From Methylobacterium sp. J-048 (GTDB lineage Bacteria; Pseudomonadota; Alphaproteobacteria; Rhizobiales; Beijerinckiaceae), in NCBI RefSeq assembly GCF_022829515.1, contig NZ_JAKSYL010000137.1, positions 1 through 64,000 on the forward strand: 64,000 nt of DNA, in the 5' to 3' direction. Numbering within the stretch: position 1 is the stretch's first letter; the number at the start of each line of letters is the position of its first letter. Shown here piece by piece: positions 55,239-64,000 of the stretch. Below the pieces are notes generated by a model. It did no database searches. It was not told the DNA's origin and saw only the letters and a program-made list of their open reading frames with translations. The position numbers and the translations under genes are program-made.

Positions 55239-55460
55239 TCAGGGGGGCTGGGGCCAAAGGCTCGCCGGGTCCAGGGACAGGCTATCGCCGGCGAGGTCCA
55301 TCGGCGTCAGGCCGATCAGCACGGCGACCGCGAGGATTGCAGCGGCCAGAACCAGGACGACCGCGACCCGCTCGGGATCGATCCGGGCCGATTGCAGCAC
55401 GGCGCACCCGACCGTGAAGGTCGCAGCCTCGGTCAGCGGGAGAATCTGCACCATCCCCAT
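55239..55460 (-). CDS. Small membrane protein of unknown function
   Basis: 73 residues with one or two hydrophobic segments: TEAATFTVGCAVLQSA and VAVVLVLAAAILAVAVLIGL. No family is recognised. Starts at 55460 or at the second Met at 55454 are possible; neither has a strong ribosome site. It lies in the same direction as, and 22 bases after, the Cache-domain gene, so it may be co-transcribed. Confidence 0.42.
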   Translation of the reverse strand: MGMVQILPLTEAATFTVGCAVLQSARIDPERVAVVLVLAAAILAVAVLIGLTPMDLAGDSLSLDPASLWPQPP

Positions 55461-55482
55461 GCCGGACGGCCCGGAAACGCCG

Positions 55483-56199
55483 CTATTCGGTCCCTGCCGG
55501 TTTCAGACCGGTCGAGTCCAGGGCGGCCGTGGCGGCCCGGATGTCGCGGCGGGCCTGTGCGATGGCCGCCGCCTTCGCGTCTCCCTGCGCGTTGAGCGCC
55601 TCCAGGAAAGCGATCCAATCCGCGCGCACCGGGCTCGGGATCTTTTCGTCGAGTTTCTGCCGGAGCAGGGCGACCCGGCCATCCGGGGTGGCGGCGGACG
55701 GCGCCGCCTGGTCGGTATCGTAGACGCCGACCGCGCACATCTGGTCGCCGGCCTTGGTGTAGTACGTGGTCTTCGGCTCCTCGATCGTGCTGCCGGGCTT
55801 CGGGAACAGGTAGTGGATCACCGCGATCTGCCCGGGCTTGGCCGTATCCAGCATCGTCTGGATGAAGTGGTTGCCGGTCTTGTCGTGCAGGTCGCGGACG
55901 TCGTGCCCCTTCAGGATCGGGTTGGGATGGGCGCTCATGACGCCGTCCGGCCCCACGCAGAACACGTAGGTGTCGGCGGTGCGGAAGCCGTTCGCCCCCG
56001 TGGTGAATTCGGTCAGCGCTTTGGCGGGATCGGCCTGAAGAGCCCGGCCGACGCGCCCGAGCATCCAGGAGGCGAAACCATTCGGGCTCGGATCGTCGCA
56101 GGAGGTCGGCGCCTCGCCATCACCGCACGCCAGGGCGACCGTGGATGGCTGGACGGCGCACATCAGTGCAGCCGCCAGCAGCGCTGCTCGCAGAGCCAT
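55483..56199 (-). CDS. Secreted single-Cache domain protein
   Basis: 238 residues. Signal peptide (ALRAALLAAALMCAVQPSTVALA) cleaved near residue 24. The mature part is a single Cache-type sensor domain: ADTYVFCVGPDGVMSAHPNPILKGHDVRDLHDKTGNHFIQTML...GQIAVIHYLFPKPGSTIEEPKTTYYTKAGDQMCAVGVY, the sCache_2 pattern (HP.p.l.G.d...D..G). The C-terminal 60 residues are a charged helix. Stand-alone secreted Cache proteins may bind small ligands and hand them to membrane receptors; the ligand is unknown. Four Cys are present, two close to the N terminus (ACGDGEAPTSCDD). Confidence 0.8.
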   Translation of the reverse strand: MALRAALLAAALMCAVQPSTVALACGDGEAPTSCDDPSPNGFASWMLGRVGRALQADPAKALTEFTTGANGFRTADTYVFCVGPDGVMSAHPNPILKGHDVRDLHDKTGNHFIQTMLDTAKPGQIAVIHYLFPKPGSTIEEPKTTYYTKAGDQMCAVGVYDTDQAAPSAATPDGRVALLRQKLDEKIPSPVRADWIAFLEALNAQGDAKAAAIAQARRDIRAATAALDSTGLKPAGTE

Positions 56200-56367
56200 G
56201 CGACGCCCCCGAAATCAATATAATCATTCCGATAAGGGGGATAGAAAACCGGATCGATTGATTATGCAAGCGCGCATTGTTGTCGCCACGTGCCGGACTG
56301 GCCGCGACGCAGCGCAGGAAGAGGCGCAGCCGCATCGGGCGCCGGACCCGCGCAGGGTCCGGGCGGC

Positions 56368-57243
56368 CTACTGCATCGGCAACGGCAGTGCCTCGACGGC
56401 GATCTCGCCGATACCCCGGGCGGCCAGCGAGGCGCGCAGCGGCGCGGTCAGGCAGGTCCCGGCCGTGAAGGCACCGTGCACGGTCCCGTCATGGTCCGCA
56501 TCGCGCCGGGCCGGGCCGATCAGCTGGACCACCCGCCGGGCGATGGCCGGGGCCGGATCGATCCAGGTCACCGGCCAGGGCGCGAGGGCCTCCAAGCGCG
56601 GCAGCAGCAGCGGGTAGTGGGTGCAGGCGAGGCAGACCACGTCGGTGCGCCGTCCATTCGGATCTGTGACGAAGCAGGGCGCGATCTCGGCGGCCAGGGC
56701 CGCGTCGTCGATCGGCGTGCCGGCGAGTTCGGCCTCGGCGAAGCCCGCGAGATTCGGCGAGCCGATCAGCGTGACCGCGCAGGATCCGGCATAGGTCGCG
56801 ATCAGGTCGTGCGTGTAGGAGCGCGCCACCGTGCCGGGGGTGGCCAGCAGCGAGATCAGGCCCGAGCGCGTCGCCGCCGCGGCCGGCTTGATCGGCGGCA
56901 CCACGCCGATGAACGGGGTCGCGAAGCGCTGGCGCAGGGCCGGCAGGACCAGGGTCGAGGCGGTGTTGCAGGCGATGACGACCAAGTCGGGCCGGTGCGT
57001 CGCGAGGAGCTGCTCCATCACGGCCAGTACCCGGGCGACCAGAGGTGCCTCGCCGAGCCGGCCATACGGGAACGCGGCGTCGTCGCCGGCATAGACGTAG
57101 CGCCCGTCGGGACGCGCCCGGCGCACGGCATCGAGGACGGTGAGCCCGCCCAGGCCGGAATCGAAGACCAGGATGGTGGGCTCCGGCGATACGCGGAATG
57201 CCGCGGCGGACAAGGTCGCCCCGGCCATCAGATCGATCCGCAT
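56368..57243 (-). CDS. murI: Glutamate racemase
   Basis: 291 residues. ILVFDSGLGGLTVLDAV begins the fold; the catalytic Cys pair is Cys92 in IACNTAST and Cys207 in CLACTHYPLL, with PYG in AAFPYGRLGE. The enzyme makes D-glutamate for peptidoglycan in the cytoplasm. The first 20 residues (MRIDLMAGATLSAAAFRVSPEP) extend beyond the core, so a later start is possible, but no better codon is present. The gene is divergent from egtB. Confidence 0.93.
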   Translation of the reverse strand: MRIDLMAGATLSAAAFRVSPEPTILVFDSGLGGLTVLDAVRRARPDGRYVYAGDDAAFPYGRLGEAPLVARVLAVMEQLLATHRPDLVVIACNTASTLVLPALRQRFATPFIGVVPPIKPAAAATRSGLISLLATPGTVARSYTHDLIATYAGSCAVTLIGSPNLAGFAEAELAGTPIDDAALAAEIAPCFVTDPNGRRTDVVCLACTHYPLLLPRLEALAPWPVTWIDPAPAIARRVVQLIGPARRDADHDGTVHGAFTAGTCLTAPLRASLAARGIGEIAVEALPLPMQ

Positions 57244-57504
57244 GGAAATTCTGGACTCCGCACTCAGCGCCTCGAATCTCGGTGTCGAGGGTTAAGACCT
57301 CCTCACTGCGGCGCAAGAAAGACCCGCGATCCCCGATTCTCCCGGTTAACCGCGGCAGCCGCACCAGCGAATAAGCGGATCGGCCTGGGCGAAAGCGGAA
57401 TCACCGCCAGAGGTTGTCTGACCACCGCGGGGACATATCTTCTGCGACCAAGCTGGGTGTCGACAAGACGATCCCAGGATAGACGCCAATAAGGGAAGAT
57501 CCGC
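57244..57504. promoter_or_regulatory. Divergent promoter region, murI and egtB
   Basis: 261 bases separating the minus-strand murI from the plus-strand egtBD unit. No repeat or clear consensus is recognised. It holds both promoters by position. Confidence 0.35.
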
Positions 57505-58773
57505 ATGGCAGCCACGGCGGCACTCCGCTCCGGCGACACGCGCGTGCAGGGAGCATCGGCGTTCCCGCCGCCGCCCGTCGCGGCCCGGCCGATCGACCGC
57601 GCCGCCTGGATCGCGGCCTTTCGCTTCGTCCGCAGCGAGACCGAGCGGCGCGCCGCGCCGCTCTCCGCCGAGGATCAGCAGGTCCAGTCGATGGCCGATG
57701 CCAGCCCGACCAAGTGGCACCGGGCGCATGTGACGTGGTTCTTCGAGCAGTTCCTGCTGCGCGAGCACCTGCCGGGCTACGCCATCTACGATGAGCGCCT
57801 GCACTACCTGTTCAACTCGTATTACGTGGCGGCCGGCCCGCGGCAGCCGCGGATCCAGCGCGGCATGATCACCCGCCCGACCATGGCGGAGGTGACCGCC
57901 TACCGGGCGCATGTCGACCGCGCGGTGGAATCGCTGCTCGGCCAGGCCGCCGACGGCGCCCTGGAGGCGGTGCTGCCGATCCTCGAGATCGGGCTCTATC
58001 ACGAGCAGCAGCATCAGGAGCTCCTGCTCACCGACATCCTGCACGCCTTCGCGCAGAACCCGCTCGGGCCGGTCTACGATTCCGAATGGCGCTTCCCGGC
58101 GGCCTCGGGGCAGGGCGGCCAGGCCCCGCTCGCCCGCGGCATCGCCTGGATCGGGCATGAGGGCGACGGGTTTTCGTTCGACAACGAATCGCCCCGCCAC
58201 GAGGCGCTGATCCTGCCCGGGCGGATCGACAAGGCGCTGGTGACCAACCGCGACTGGCTCGGCTTCATGGAGGCCGGGGGCTACGCCAAGCCCGAGCTGT
58301 GGCTCTCGGACGGCTGGTATGCCGGCCAGGCCGAGGGCTGGGAGGCGCCGGGCTACTGGCGCCGGGCCGGGGAGGGCTGGGCGACGATGACGCTCGGCGG
58401 CCTCCGCCCCGTGGAGCTCGACGCGCCGGTCACCCATATCAGCTACTACGAGGCCGACGCCTATGCCCGCTGGGCCGGCCGCACCCTGCCGACGGAGTTC
58501 GAGTGGGAGGTCGCGGCCCGGGACGGTGCCCTGCCGGACGCGTTCGGCCTCGTCTGGCAATGGACCCGCAGCGCCTACGTCGCCTATCCGGGCTACCGGC
58601 CGTTGCCGGGGGCCCTGGGCGAATACAACGGCAAGTTCATGGTCAGCCAGTTCGTGCTGCGCGGCTCGTCGGTCGCCACGCCCGAGGGCCATGCCCGGCT
58701 GCCGTACCGCAACTTCTTCTATCCGCACCAGCGCTGGCAGTTCACCGGCCTGCGCCTCGCCGACGCCGCCTGA
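57505..58773 (+). CDS. egtB: Ergothioneine biosynthesis sulfoxide synthase EgtB
   Basis: 422 residues. The N-terminal DinB_2-like part supplies the iron ligands: His72 in PTKWHRAHVTWFFE and the H-x3-H pair His166/His170 in YHEQQHQELLLTD. The C-terminal part is an FGE-sulfatase (formylglycine-type) domain with FSFDNESPRHEALIL, TNRDWLGFMEAGGY, PVTHISYYEADAYARWAGRTLPTEFEWEVAAR and YRNFFYPHQRWQFTGLRL. EgtB joins hercynine and a thiol donor by oxygen-dependent C-S bond formation. egtD follows after 18 bases, confirming the pathway. Confidence 0.95.
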   Translation: MAATAALRSGDTRVQGASAFPPPPVAARPIDRAAWIAAFRFVRSETERRAAPLSAEDQQVQSMADASPTKWHRAHVTWFFEQFLLREHLPGYAIYDERLHYLFNSYYVAAGPRQPRIQRGMITRPTMAEVTAYRAHVDRAVESLLGQAADGALEAVLPILEIGLYHEQQHQELLLTDILHAFAQNPLGPVYDSEWRFPAASGQGGQAPLARGIAWIGHEGDGFSFDNESPRHEALILPGRIDKALVTNRDWLGFMEAGGYAKPELWLSDGWYAGQAEGWEAPGYWRRAGEGWATMTLGGLRPVELDAPVTHISYYEADAYARWAGRTLPTEFEWEVAARDGALPDAFGLVWQWTRSAYVAYPGYRPLPGALGEYNGKFMVSQFVLRGSSVATPEGHARLPYRNFFYPHQRWQFTGLRLADAA

Positions 58774-58791
58774 CGCGCCCCGGAGCCTCCC

Positions 58792-59766
58792 TTGACCGTC
58801 AAGCCCACGTTCCCCGACGCGACCCCGGTCGCCCTCGACACGCCCGCGCTCGCCTTCCTCGCCGACGTGCGGGACGGCCTGTCCCGGCCGCAGAAGACGC
58901 TCTCGCCCAAATACTTCTACGATTCCGCCGGCTCCGACCTGTTCGAGGCGATCACGCGGCTGCCGGAATATTACCCGACCCGCACCGAGGTCGGGATCCT
59001 CGACCGGAGCGGGCCGGAGATGGCCGCCCTGCTGCCGGCCAAGGCCGCCCTCGTCGAGTTCGGCAGCGGCTCGACCAACAAGCTGCGCCGCCTGCTGCGC
59101 CATCTCGACAAGCTCGCCGCCTACGTGCCGGTGGACGTGTCCGGCGAATTCCTGCGCGCGCAGGCGGAGGTGCTGAGCGGCGATTTCCCGCATCTGCGAG
59201 TCGAGCCGGTGGTCGCCGATTTCACCCGCGACTTCGACCTGCCCGCGAGCTTGCGCGACATGCCCCGGGCCGGGTTCTTCCCCGGCTCGACCATCGGCAA
59301 TTTCGAGCCGAGCGAGGCCGAGGAGCTGCTGCGGCGGTTCGGACGGATCCTGGGGGCGGGCGCTCACATGATCGTGGGCGTGGACCTCGTGAAGGACGCT
59401 GCGATCCTGGAGCGGGCCTACGACGATACCGCCGGCGTCACCGCGGCGTTCAACCTCAACCTGCTGACCCGGATCAACCGGGAGCTTGCCGGCCGGTTCG
59501 ATCTCGGCGCCTTCTCCCACCGGGCCGTGTTCAACACGCAAGCCTCGCGGATCGAGATGCACCTCGTCTCGGAGGGTGCACAGGACGTGAGGATCGGCTC
59601 CGACACCGTCGCGTTCGCGGACGGCGAGACGATCCACACCGAGAGCAGCTACAAGTATACGGTCGAGACCTTCCGGGCCCTCGTGGAGCGGGCTGGCTGG
59701 ACCTGGATCCAGGTCTGGACCGATCCGGAAGGCCTGTTCTCGGTCCACGCGCTCCGGCAGGACTGA
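58792..59766 (+). CDS. egtD: Histidine N-alpha-methyltransferase EgtD
   Basis: 324 residues. LSPKYFYDSAGSDLFEAITRLPEYYPTRTEVGIL is the family start; VEFGSGSTNKLRRLL binds SAM; FFPGSTIGNFEPSEAEELLR and AFNLNLLTRINREL follow, and YKYTVETF lies near the end. EgtD trimethylates histidine to hercynine, the first step of ergothioneine synthesis. The start is a TTG at 58792 with GGAG seven bases upstream; no ATG fits the conserved beginning. Spaced 18 bases after egtB, it is in the same transcript. Confidence 0.94.
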   Translation: MTVKPTFPDATPVALDTPALAFLADVRDGLSRPQKTLSPKYFYDSAGSDLFEAITRLPEYYPTRTEVGILDRSGPEMAALLPAKAALVEFGSGSTNKLRRLLRHLDKLAAYVPVDVSGEFLRAQAEVLSGDFPHLRVEPVVADFTRDFDLPASLRDMPRAGFFPGSTIGNFEPSEAEELLRRFGRILGAGAHMIVGVDLVKDAAILERAYDDTAGVTAAFNLNLLTRINRELAGRFDLGAFSHRAVFNTQASRIEMHLVSEGAQDVRIGSDTVAFADGETIHTESSYKYTVETFRALVERAGWTWIQVWTDPEGLFSVHALRQD

Positions 59767-59808
59767 GATTCGGCGCCGCAGACCGGCGCGTGGGGTGAGG
59801 ACGCCCGG

Positions 59809-60825
59809 ATGCGTTTCAGCCCGCGCTGGTTCTTCCTCGTGGCCCCCGGGCTCGGCGCCCTGGCCGGCCTGCTCTACGGATCGATCTTCGCGGTCGGTCC
59901 GCTGCTCGGCTCGGCGATCCGCGGCGCGATCATCGGCACGCCGATCCTGCTCTACGAGCGCCGGCTCCTGTGGCCGCATATGCGCGAGCGGGTGCGCCAG
60001 ATGGCGACGCCGCTGTTCCTGCTCGCCACGGTGGCGCTCTACATCCTGACGATCGTGGTCGGCAACGCCGCCGCCAGCACGGTGCTGAACCGCCTGTTCC
60101 GCTTCATGTACAGCGAGCGGAACGCGATGCTGATGTCGCAATCCGGCGTGCTCTACGCCCTCGGCATCTCGGTACTCACGGTGTTCGTGTTCCGGGTGCG
60201 GGACCTGATCGGCCCGGGGGTCTTCGCCAACCTGCTGATCGGCCGCTATCATCGCCCGATCAGCGAGGAGCGGATCTTCCTGTTCCTCGACGTGACCGGC
60301 TCCACGCGCTTCGCCGACCGACACGGCGACCGGGCGGCACAGGCCTATCTCGGGCAGGTGTTCAACGCCCTGGCCCTGCCGGTCTCGCGCTCGCGGGGCT
60401 CGATCGACGACTATATCGGCGACATGGCGCTGGTCACCTGGACCATCGAGCGGGGCACCCGGGACGCGGCCTGCTTGCGCTGCGTCTTCGACTTCGCCGC
60501 CCGGCTCGCCGAGGAGTCAGAGGCCTGGACGCGGCGGTTCGGGCAGGTCCCGGAATTCCGCGCGGCCCTGCATTGCGGCTCGGTGGTCACGGCCGAAGTC
60601 GGGCTGGAGCGCCACAAGATCGCGTATTTCGGCGATGTCGTGAACACCACCGCCCGGCTCGAGACCCTGTCCAAGAGCCTCGGCGTGCATGTGCTGGTCT
60701 CGGCCGACCTTCTGGACCGGATCGGCCCGCTGCCGCCCGACCTCGTGGCCGAGGATCTCGGAGCGCACGCCCTGCGGGGTCGCGACGCGCCCCTGGCGGT
60801 GGCGGCAATCCGAAAACGCCTCTAG
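59809..60825 (+). CDS. Membrane-bound class III adenylate/guanylate cyclase
   Basis: 338 residues. Four membrane helices lie at about 5-30, 33-50, 67-90 and 108-128. The class III catalytic domain is at about 160-335: ERIFLFLDVTGSTRFADR (metal Asp), IDDYIGDMALVTW (second metal Asp), ALHCGSVVTAEVG and KIAYFGDVVNTTARLE (transition-state Asn/Arg region). It should make cAMP or cGMP at the inner membrane. The start is 42 bases after egtD, so it may be co-transcribed with the ergothioneine genes. Its stop codon shares the four bases CTAG with the stop of the convergent amine oxidase gene. Confidence 0.88.
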   Translation: MRFSPRWFFLVAPGLGALAGLLYGSIFAVGPLLGSAIRGAIIGTPILLYERRLLWPHMRERVRQMATPLFLLATVALYILTIVVGNAAASTVLNRLFRFMYSERNAMLMSQSGVLYALGISVLTVFVFRVRDLIGPGVFANLLIGRYHRPISEERIFLFLDVTGSTRFADRHGDRAAQAYLGQVFNALALPVSRSRGSIDDYIGDMALVTWTIERGTRDAACLRCVFDFAARLAEESEAWTRRFGQVPEFRAALHCGSVVTAEVGLERHKIAYFGDVVNTTARLETLSKSLGVHVLVSADLLDRIGPLPPDLVAEDLGAHALRGRDAPLAVAAIRKRL

Positions 60826-62120
60826 GCGCCGAGCACCCTCAACACGTCGCGGGCGGCGCGCTCGCCGTCGAGGGTGGCCCCGCCCACCGTCATGGCGCCG
60901 CCGCCTGCGAGCGCTTCGCCGGCGAAGAACACGCGCTCGCCGACCGGATCGCGCAGGCGGTCGCGGGCCTCGGCGTGGCCGGGGGCGACGATCGAGTACG
61001 AGCCGCAGGCATGCGGATCGGTCCACCAGCCGGCGAGGCGCCCGGCCTGGACAGCGCCTTGCGCCTTCGATCCCAGGATCGCGCCGAGCCGCTCGGTGGC
61101 CAGCGCCACGGCCGCCGGCTCACCCGCGCGGCACAGGTCCCGGGCGAGGTCGCCGCCGAGATTGGCCACCGCGATAGGGCGGCCGAACGGTCCCATCTCG
61201 AAATACAGGGTCGGGCCGCCGGTGATCACCGACACCGCGTCGCCCAGCGCTGCCGGATCGATCTTCGCCGAGTCGAGCCGCAGGCCAATCTTGGTGTAGG
61301 CGCCCATGCTGAGGCCATCGAGGGCCGCCTCCGCGGGAGCGGGCAGCCGCGGCGTGAACCGGAGCGCGCCGGATTTCAGGACGCCCACCGGTACCGTGAC
61401 GATCACGGCCGCGGCCGCGAGGGTGCCGCTCTCGGTCTCGATCCGGACGGTTGTCTCGGACCAGTCGATGGCCCGCACCGGGCAACTGAGACGCACGGGA
61501 AAATCGGAAAACCGCCGCGCGACGAGGTCGCCGTAGCCGTCGACCCACAGGTCGGTGCCGGACCACAGCCGGTCGTAATCCACAGCCGAGACCCGTTCGG
61601 GATCCTCGCCGAGCGACAGCCGGCTCAGTCCGGCCGCGGCCAGCTCGGCATTCGGGCCGCCGGAACGGGCCGCCTCGGCCAACGAGAGGTCGCCGCCCTT
61701 CGGCGCCAGCAGGGCGTCGAGCCCGGAGAACCCGGCGCGCCGGTTCGTGTTCTCGGCCTCGGTCGCCGGCCGGCCGTCGATCGTCAGCGTGCGCGCCCAG
61801 CCGCCCTCCTGGGCGAAGCGCACGCCGGCCGCCCGGGCGATGGGCGCCCAGGGGTTACGCTCGGCCCAGTGAATATACTCGGCACCGGCATCGAAGCGGC
61901 AATCCGGGCCGAGCGTCCGGTCGGTGAAGGCGCGGCCGCCGATCCGATCCCGCGCCTCGATCAGGGTGAAGCTCCGGCCGGCCGCCCGAAGCGTCGCGGC
62001 CGCCGCCAGGCCCGCGGCCCCGGCGCCGATCACGACCACCGTTCCGTCGCGCGCCGTCGCGCGCAGGGCGGGGGCCGTCAGGAGCGCGGAGGCCAGGATC
62101 GCGCGTCGGGTCGGTGTCAT
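60822..62120 (-). CDS. Flavin-containing amine oxidase family protein, exported
   Basis: 432 residues. A signal with twin Arg (MTPTRRAILASALLTAPALRATA) precedes the FAD motif VVVIGAGAAGLAAAATLRAAG (residues about 28-48). RDRIGGRAFTDR and the C-terminal GERVFFAGEALAGGGAMTVGGATLDGERAARDVL complete the amine-oxidase FAD fold. The signal (TRRAIL) is Tat-like, as expected for export of a folded flavoprotein. The substrate amine is unknown. The ATG at 62120 was preferred to 62141 because it directly starts the signal. Confidence 0.88.
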   Translation of the reverse strand: MTPTRRAILASALLTAPALRATARDGTVVVIGAGAAGLAAAATLRAAGRSFTLIEARDRIGGRAFTDRTLGPDCRFDAGAEYIHWAERNPWAPIARAAGVRFAQEGGWARTLTIDGRPATEAENTNRRAGFSGLDALLAPKGGDLSLAEAARSGGPNAELAAAGLSRLSLGEDPERVSAVDYDRLWSGTDLWVDGYGDLVARRFSDFPVRLSCPVRAIDWSETTVRIETESGTLAAAAVIVTVPVGVLKSGALRFTPRLPAPAEAALDGLSMGAYTKIGLRLDSAKIDPAALGDAVSVITGGPTLYFEMGPFGRPIAVANLGGDLARDLCRAGEPAAVALATERLGAILGSKAQGAVQAGRLAGWWTDPHACGSYSIVAPGHAEARDRLRDPVGERVFFAGEALAGGGAMTVGGATLDGERAARDVLRVLGA

Positions 62121-62222
62121 CGCGTCCCGCCCAGGTCCCATGGTCCGTTGTCGGACAACGCAGCGCCTTCGGGCGAAGCCCGATGCGTCGAAGCCGCGCC
62201 CGGATCGCCCGTCGGCTGCTCG

Positions 62223-62507
62223 CTAGCCGCGGGCACCCTGGCTGTTGGAGCGCTTCTCCATCATCGTCTTGACCTGCATCATCTGGTCCCAGACCACACC
62301 CGGCGAGGTCCCGAAGAAGTCGAAGGTCGCGTAGACGCCCCAATAGAGGCCGAAGCAGATCAGCGGCACCAGCACCCAGGCCAGCACCTCCTCGCCCCGC
62401 CGGCGGCGCTGCCGACGGCGGCGGCGCTCCTCGCGCCGGGTCAATTTCTGGGGGGGCGCAGGATGCGCAACGGGGGAAAGAGGCCCCTCGTGCAAGTCTT
62501 CTGTCAT
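62223..62507 (-). CDS. Small membrane protein with basic N-terminal region
   Basis: 94 residues. After a polar start comes a strongly basic stretch (RREERRRRRQRRRRGEE), then one membrane helix VLAWVLVPLICFGLYWGVYATFDFFG (about residues 41-66) and a short tail (VWDQMMQVKTMMEKR). The basic part stays in the cytoplasm, possibly binding DNA, RNA or lipid head groups. No family is recognised. It lies 90 bases downstream of clpA in the same direction. Confidence 0.6.
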   Translation of the reverse strand: MTEDLHEGPLSPVAHPAPPQKLTRREERRRRRQRRRRGEEVLAWVLVPLICFGLYWGVYATFDFFGTSPGVVWDQMMQVKTMMEKRSNSQGARG

Positions 62508-62597
62508 CAGGCGCCTCCTCGCCGCGGCGCGTTCGCGTCGCGGCGGTCATAGACCGGCAAGGCTGTGTCCGGAAGCCTGCCGGCCGGCCCGCGTGCC

Positions 62598-64000
<1,403 letters not shown>

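Noticed and set aside
57346..60324. Very long open frame antisense to egtB, egtD and the cyclase
   Set aside because: It spans three real genes and their gaps, has no motif, and arises from the GC-rich third positions.

Overview
The window is very GC-rich, densely coded chromosomal DNA. The gene content and order (ppiC divergent from secA, ybgC/tolQRAB, a DivL-like kinase, ahcY, a GGEEF protein with a pseudo-receiver, ergothioneine genes, ETF-beta-type lysine methyltransferase) point to an alphaproteobacterium of the Hyphomicrobiales, most likely the Methylobacterium group. That assignment is inference from protein character, not from a marker gene. There is no rRNA operon, CRISPR array, intact insertion sequence, integrase or phage module. 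The only tRNA is tRNA-Leu(CAG) behind leuC.

Layout. 1-8.5 kb: a PhnB-like VOC protein, then a lower-GC block (YdhR-like monooxygenase, DUF938 methyltransferase, MetX-like hydrolase). The block is bracketed on one side by a decayed copy of the 3' end of the large YhaN-type ATPase gene that lies intact on the other side. The ATPase and its SbcD/YhaO-type nuclease form a two-gene operon. 8.5-14.6 kb: envelope and lipid genes (EEP hydrolase, cardiolipin synthase, an ECHDC3-like crotonase without catalytic glutamates, a DUF5993/DsbB pair, a truncated acyl-CoA synthetase N-domain). 14.6-26.3 kb: housekeeping genes (ung, hemH, parDE, ppiC, secA, bioD, kup, ahcY), with an operator-like palindrome before ahcY and a clear terminator after it. 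26.5-31.6 kb: a DivL-type pseudokinase-like protein with Tyr at the phospho-His position, an MFS exporter, and an isolated GSU2403-family nucleotidyltransferase-fold protein.

31.6-40 kb: tolQ-tolR-tolA-tolB on the minus strand, with ybgC separated from tolQ by an oppositely oriented HpcH/HpaI aldolase and without pal behind tolB; then a DUF4142 protein, ruvB without ruvCA beside it, and two small secreted proteins. 40-49 kb: signalling genes (pseudo-receiver diguanylate cyclase, LuxR-type regulator with a near-perfect palindrome upstream), topoisomerase IB, a glycosyltransferase and lysine-methyltransferase pair, an FMN reductase coupled to a possible leader peptide, cytochrome b561, and a double Inh-domain protein coupled to a 2-hydroxyacid dehydrogenase. 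49-57 kb: leuC, tRNA-Leu, a lipocalin-like protein, a malate:quinone oxidoreductase carrying an apparent Tat signal, several small membrane proteins, a Cache-domain protein and murI. 57-64 kb: egtB-egtD followed by a membrane class III nucleotide cyclase, a flavin amine oxidase, a small membrane protein and the 3' part of clpA, which runs off the right edge.

No wholly new multi-gene system was recognised. The best leads are the DivL-type kinase, the duplicated ATPase tail flanking a low-GC block, the Tat-type signal on Mqo, the coupled mini-ORF in front of the FMN reductase, and the isolated GSU2403-type protein inside the tol neighbourhood. All family calls were made by eye from the translated sequence.
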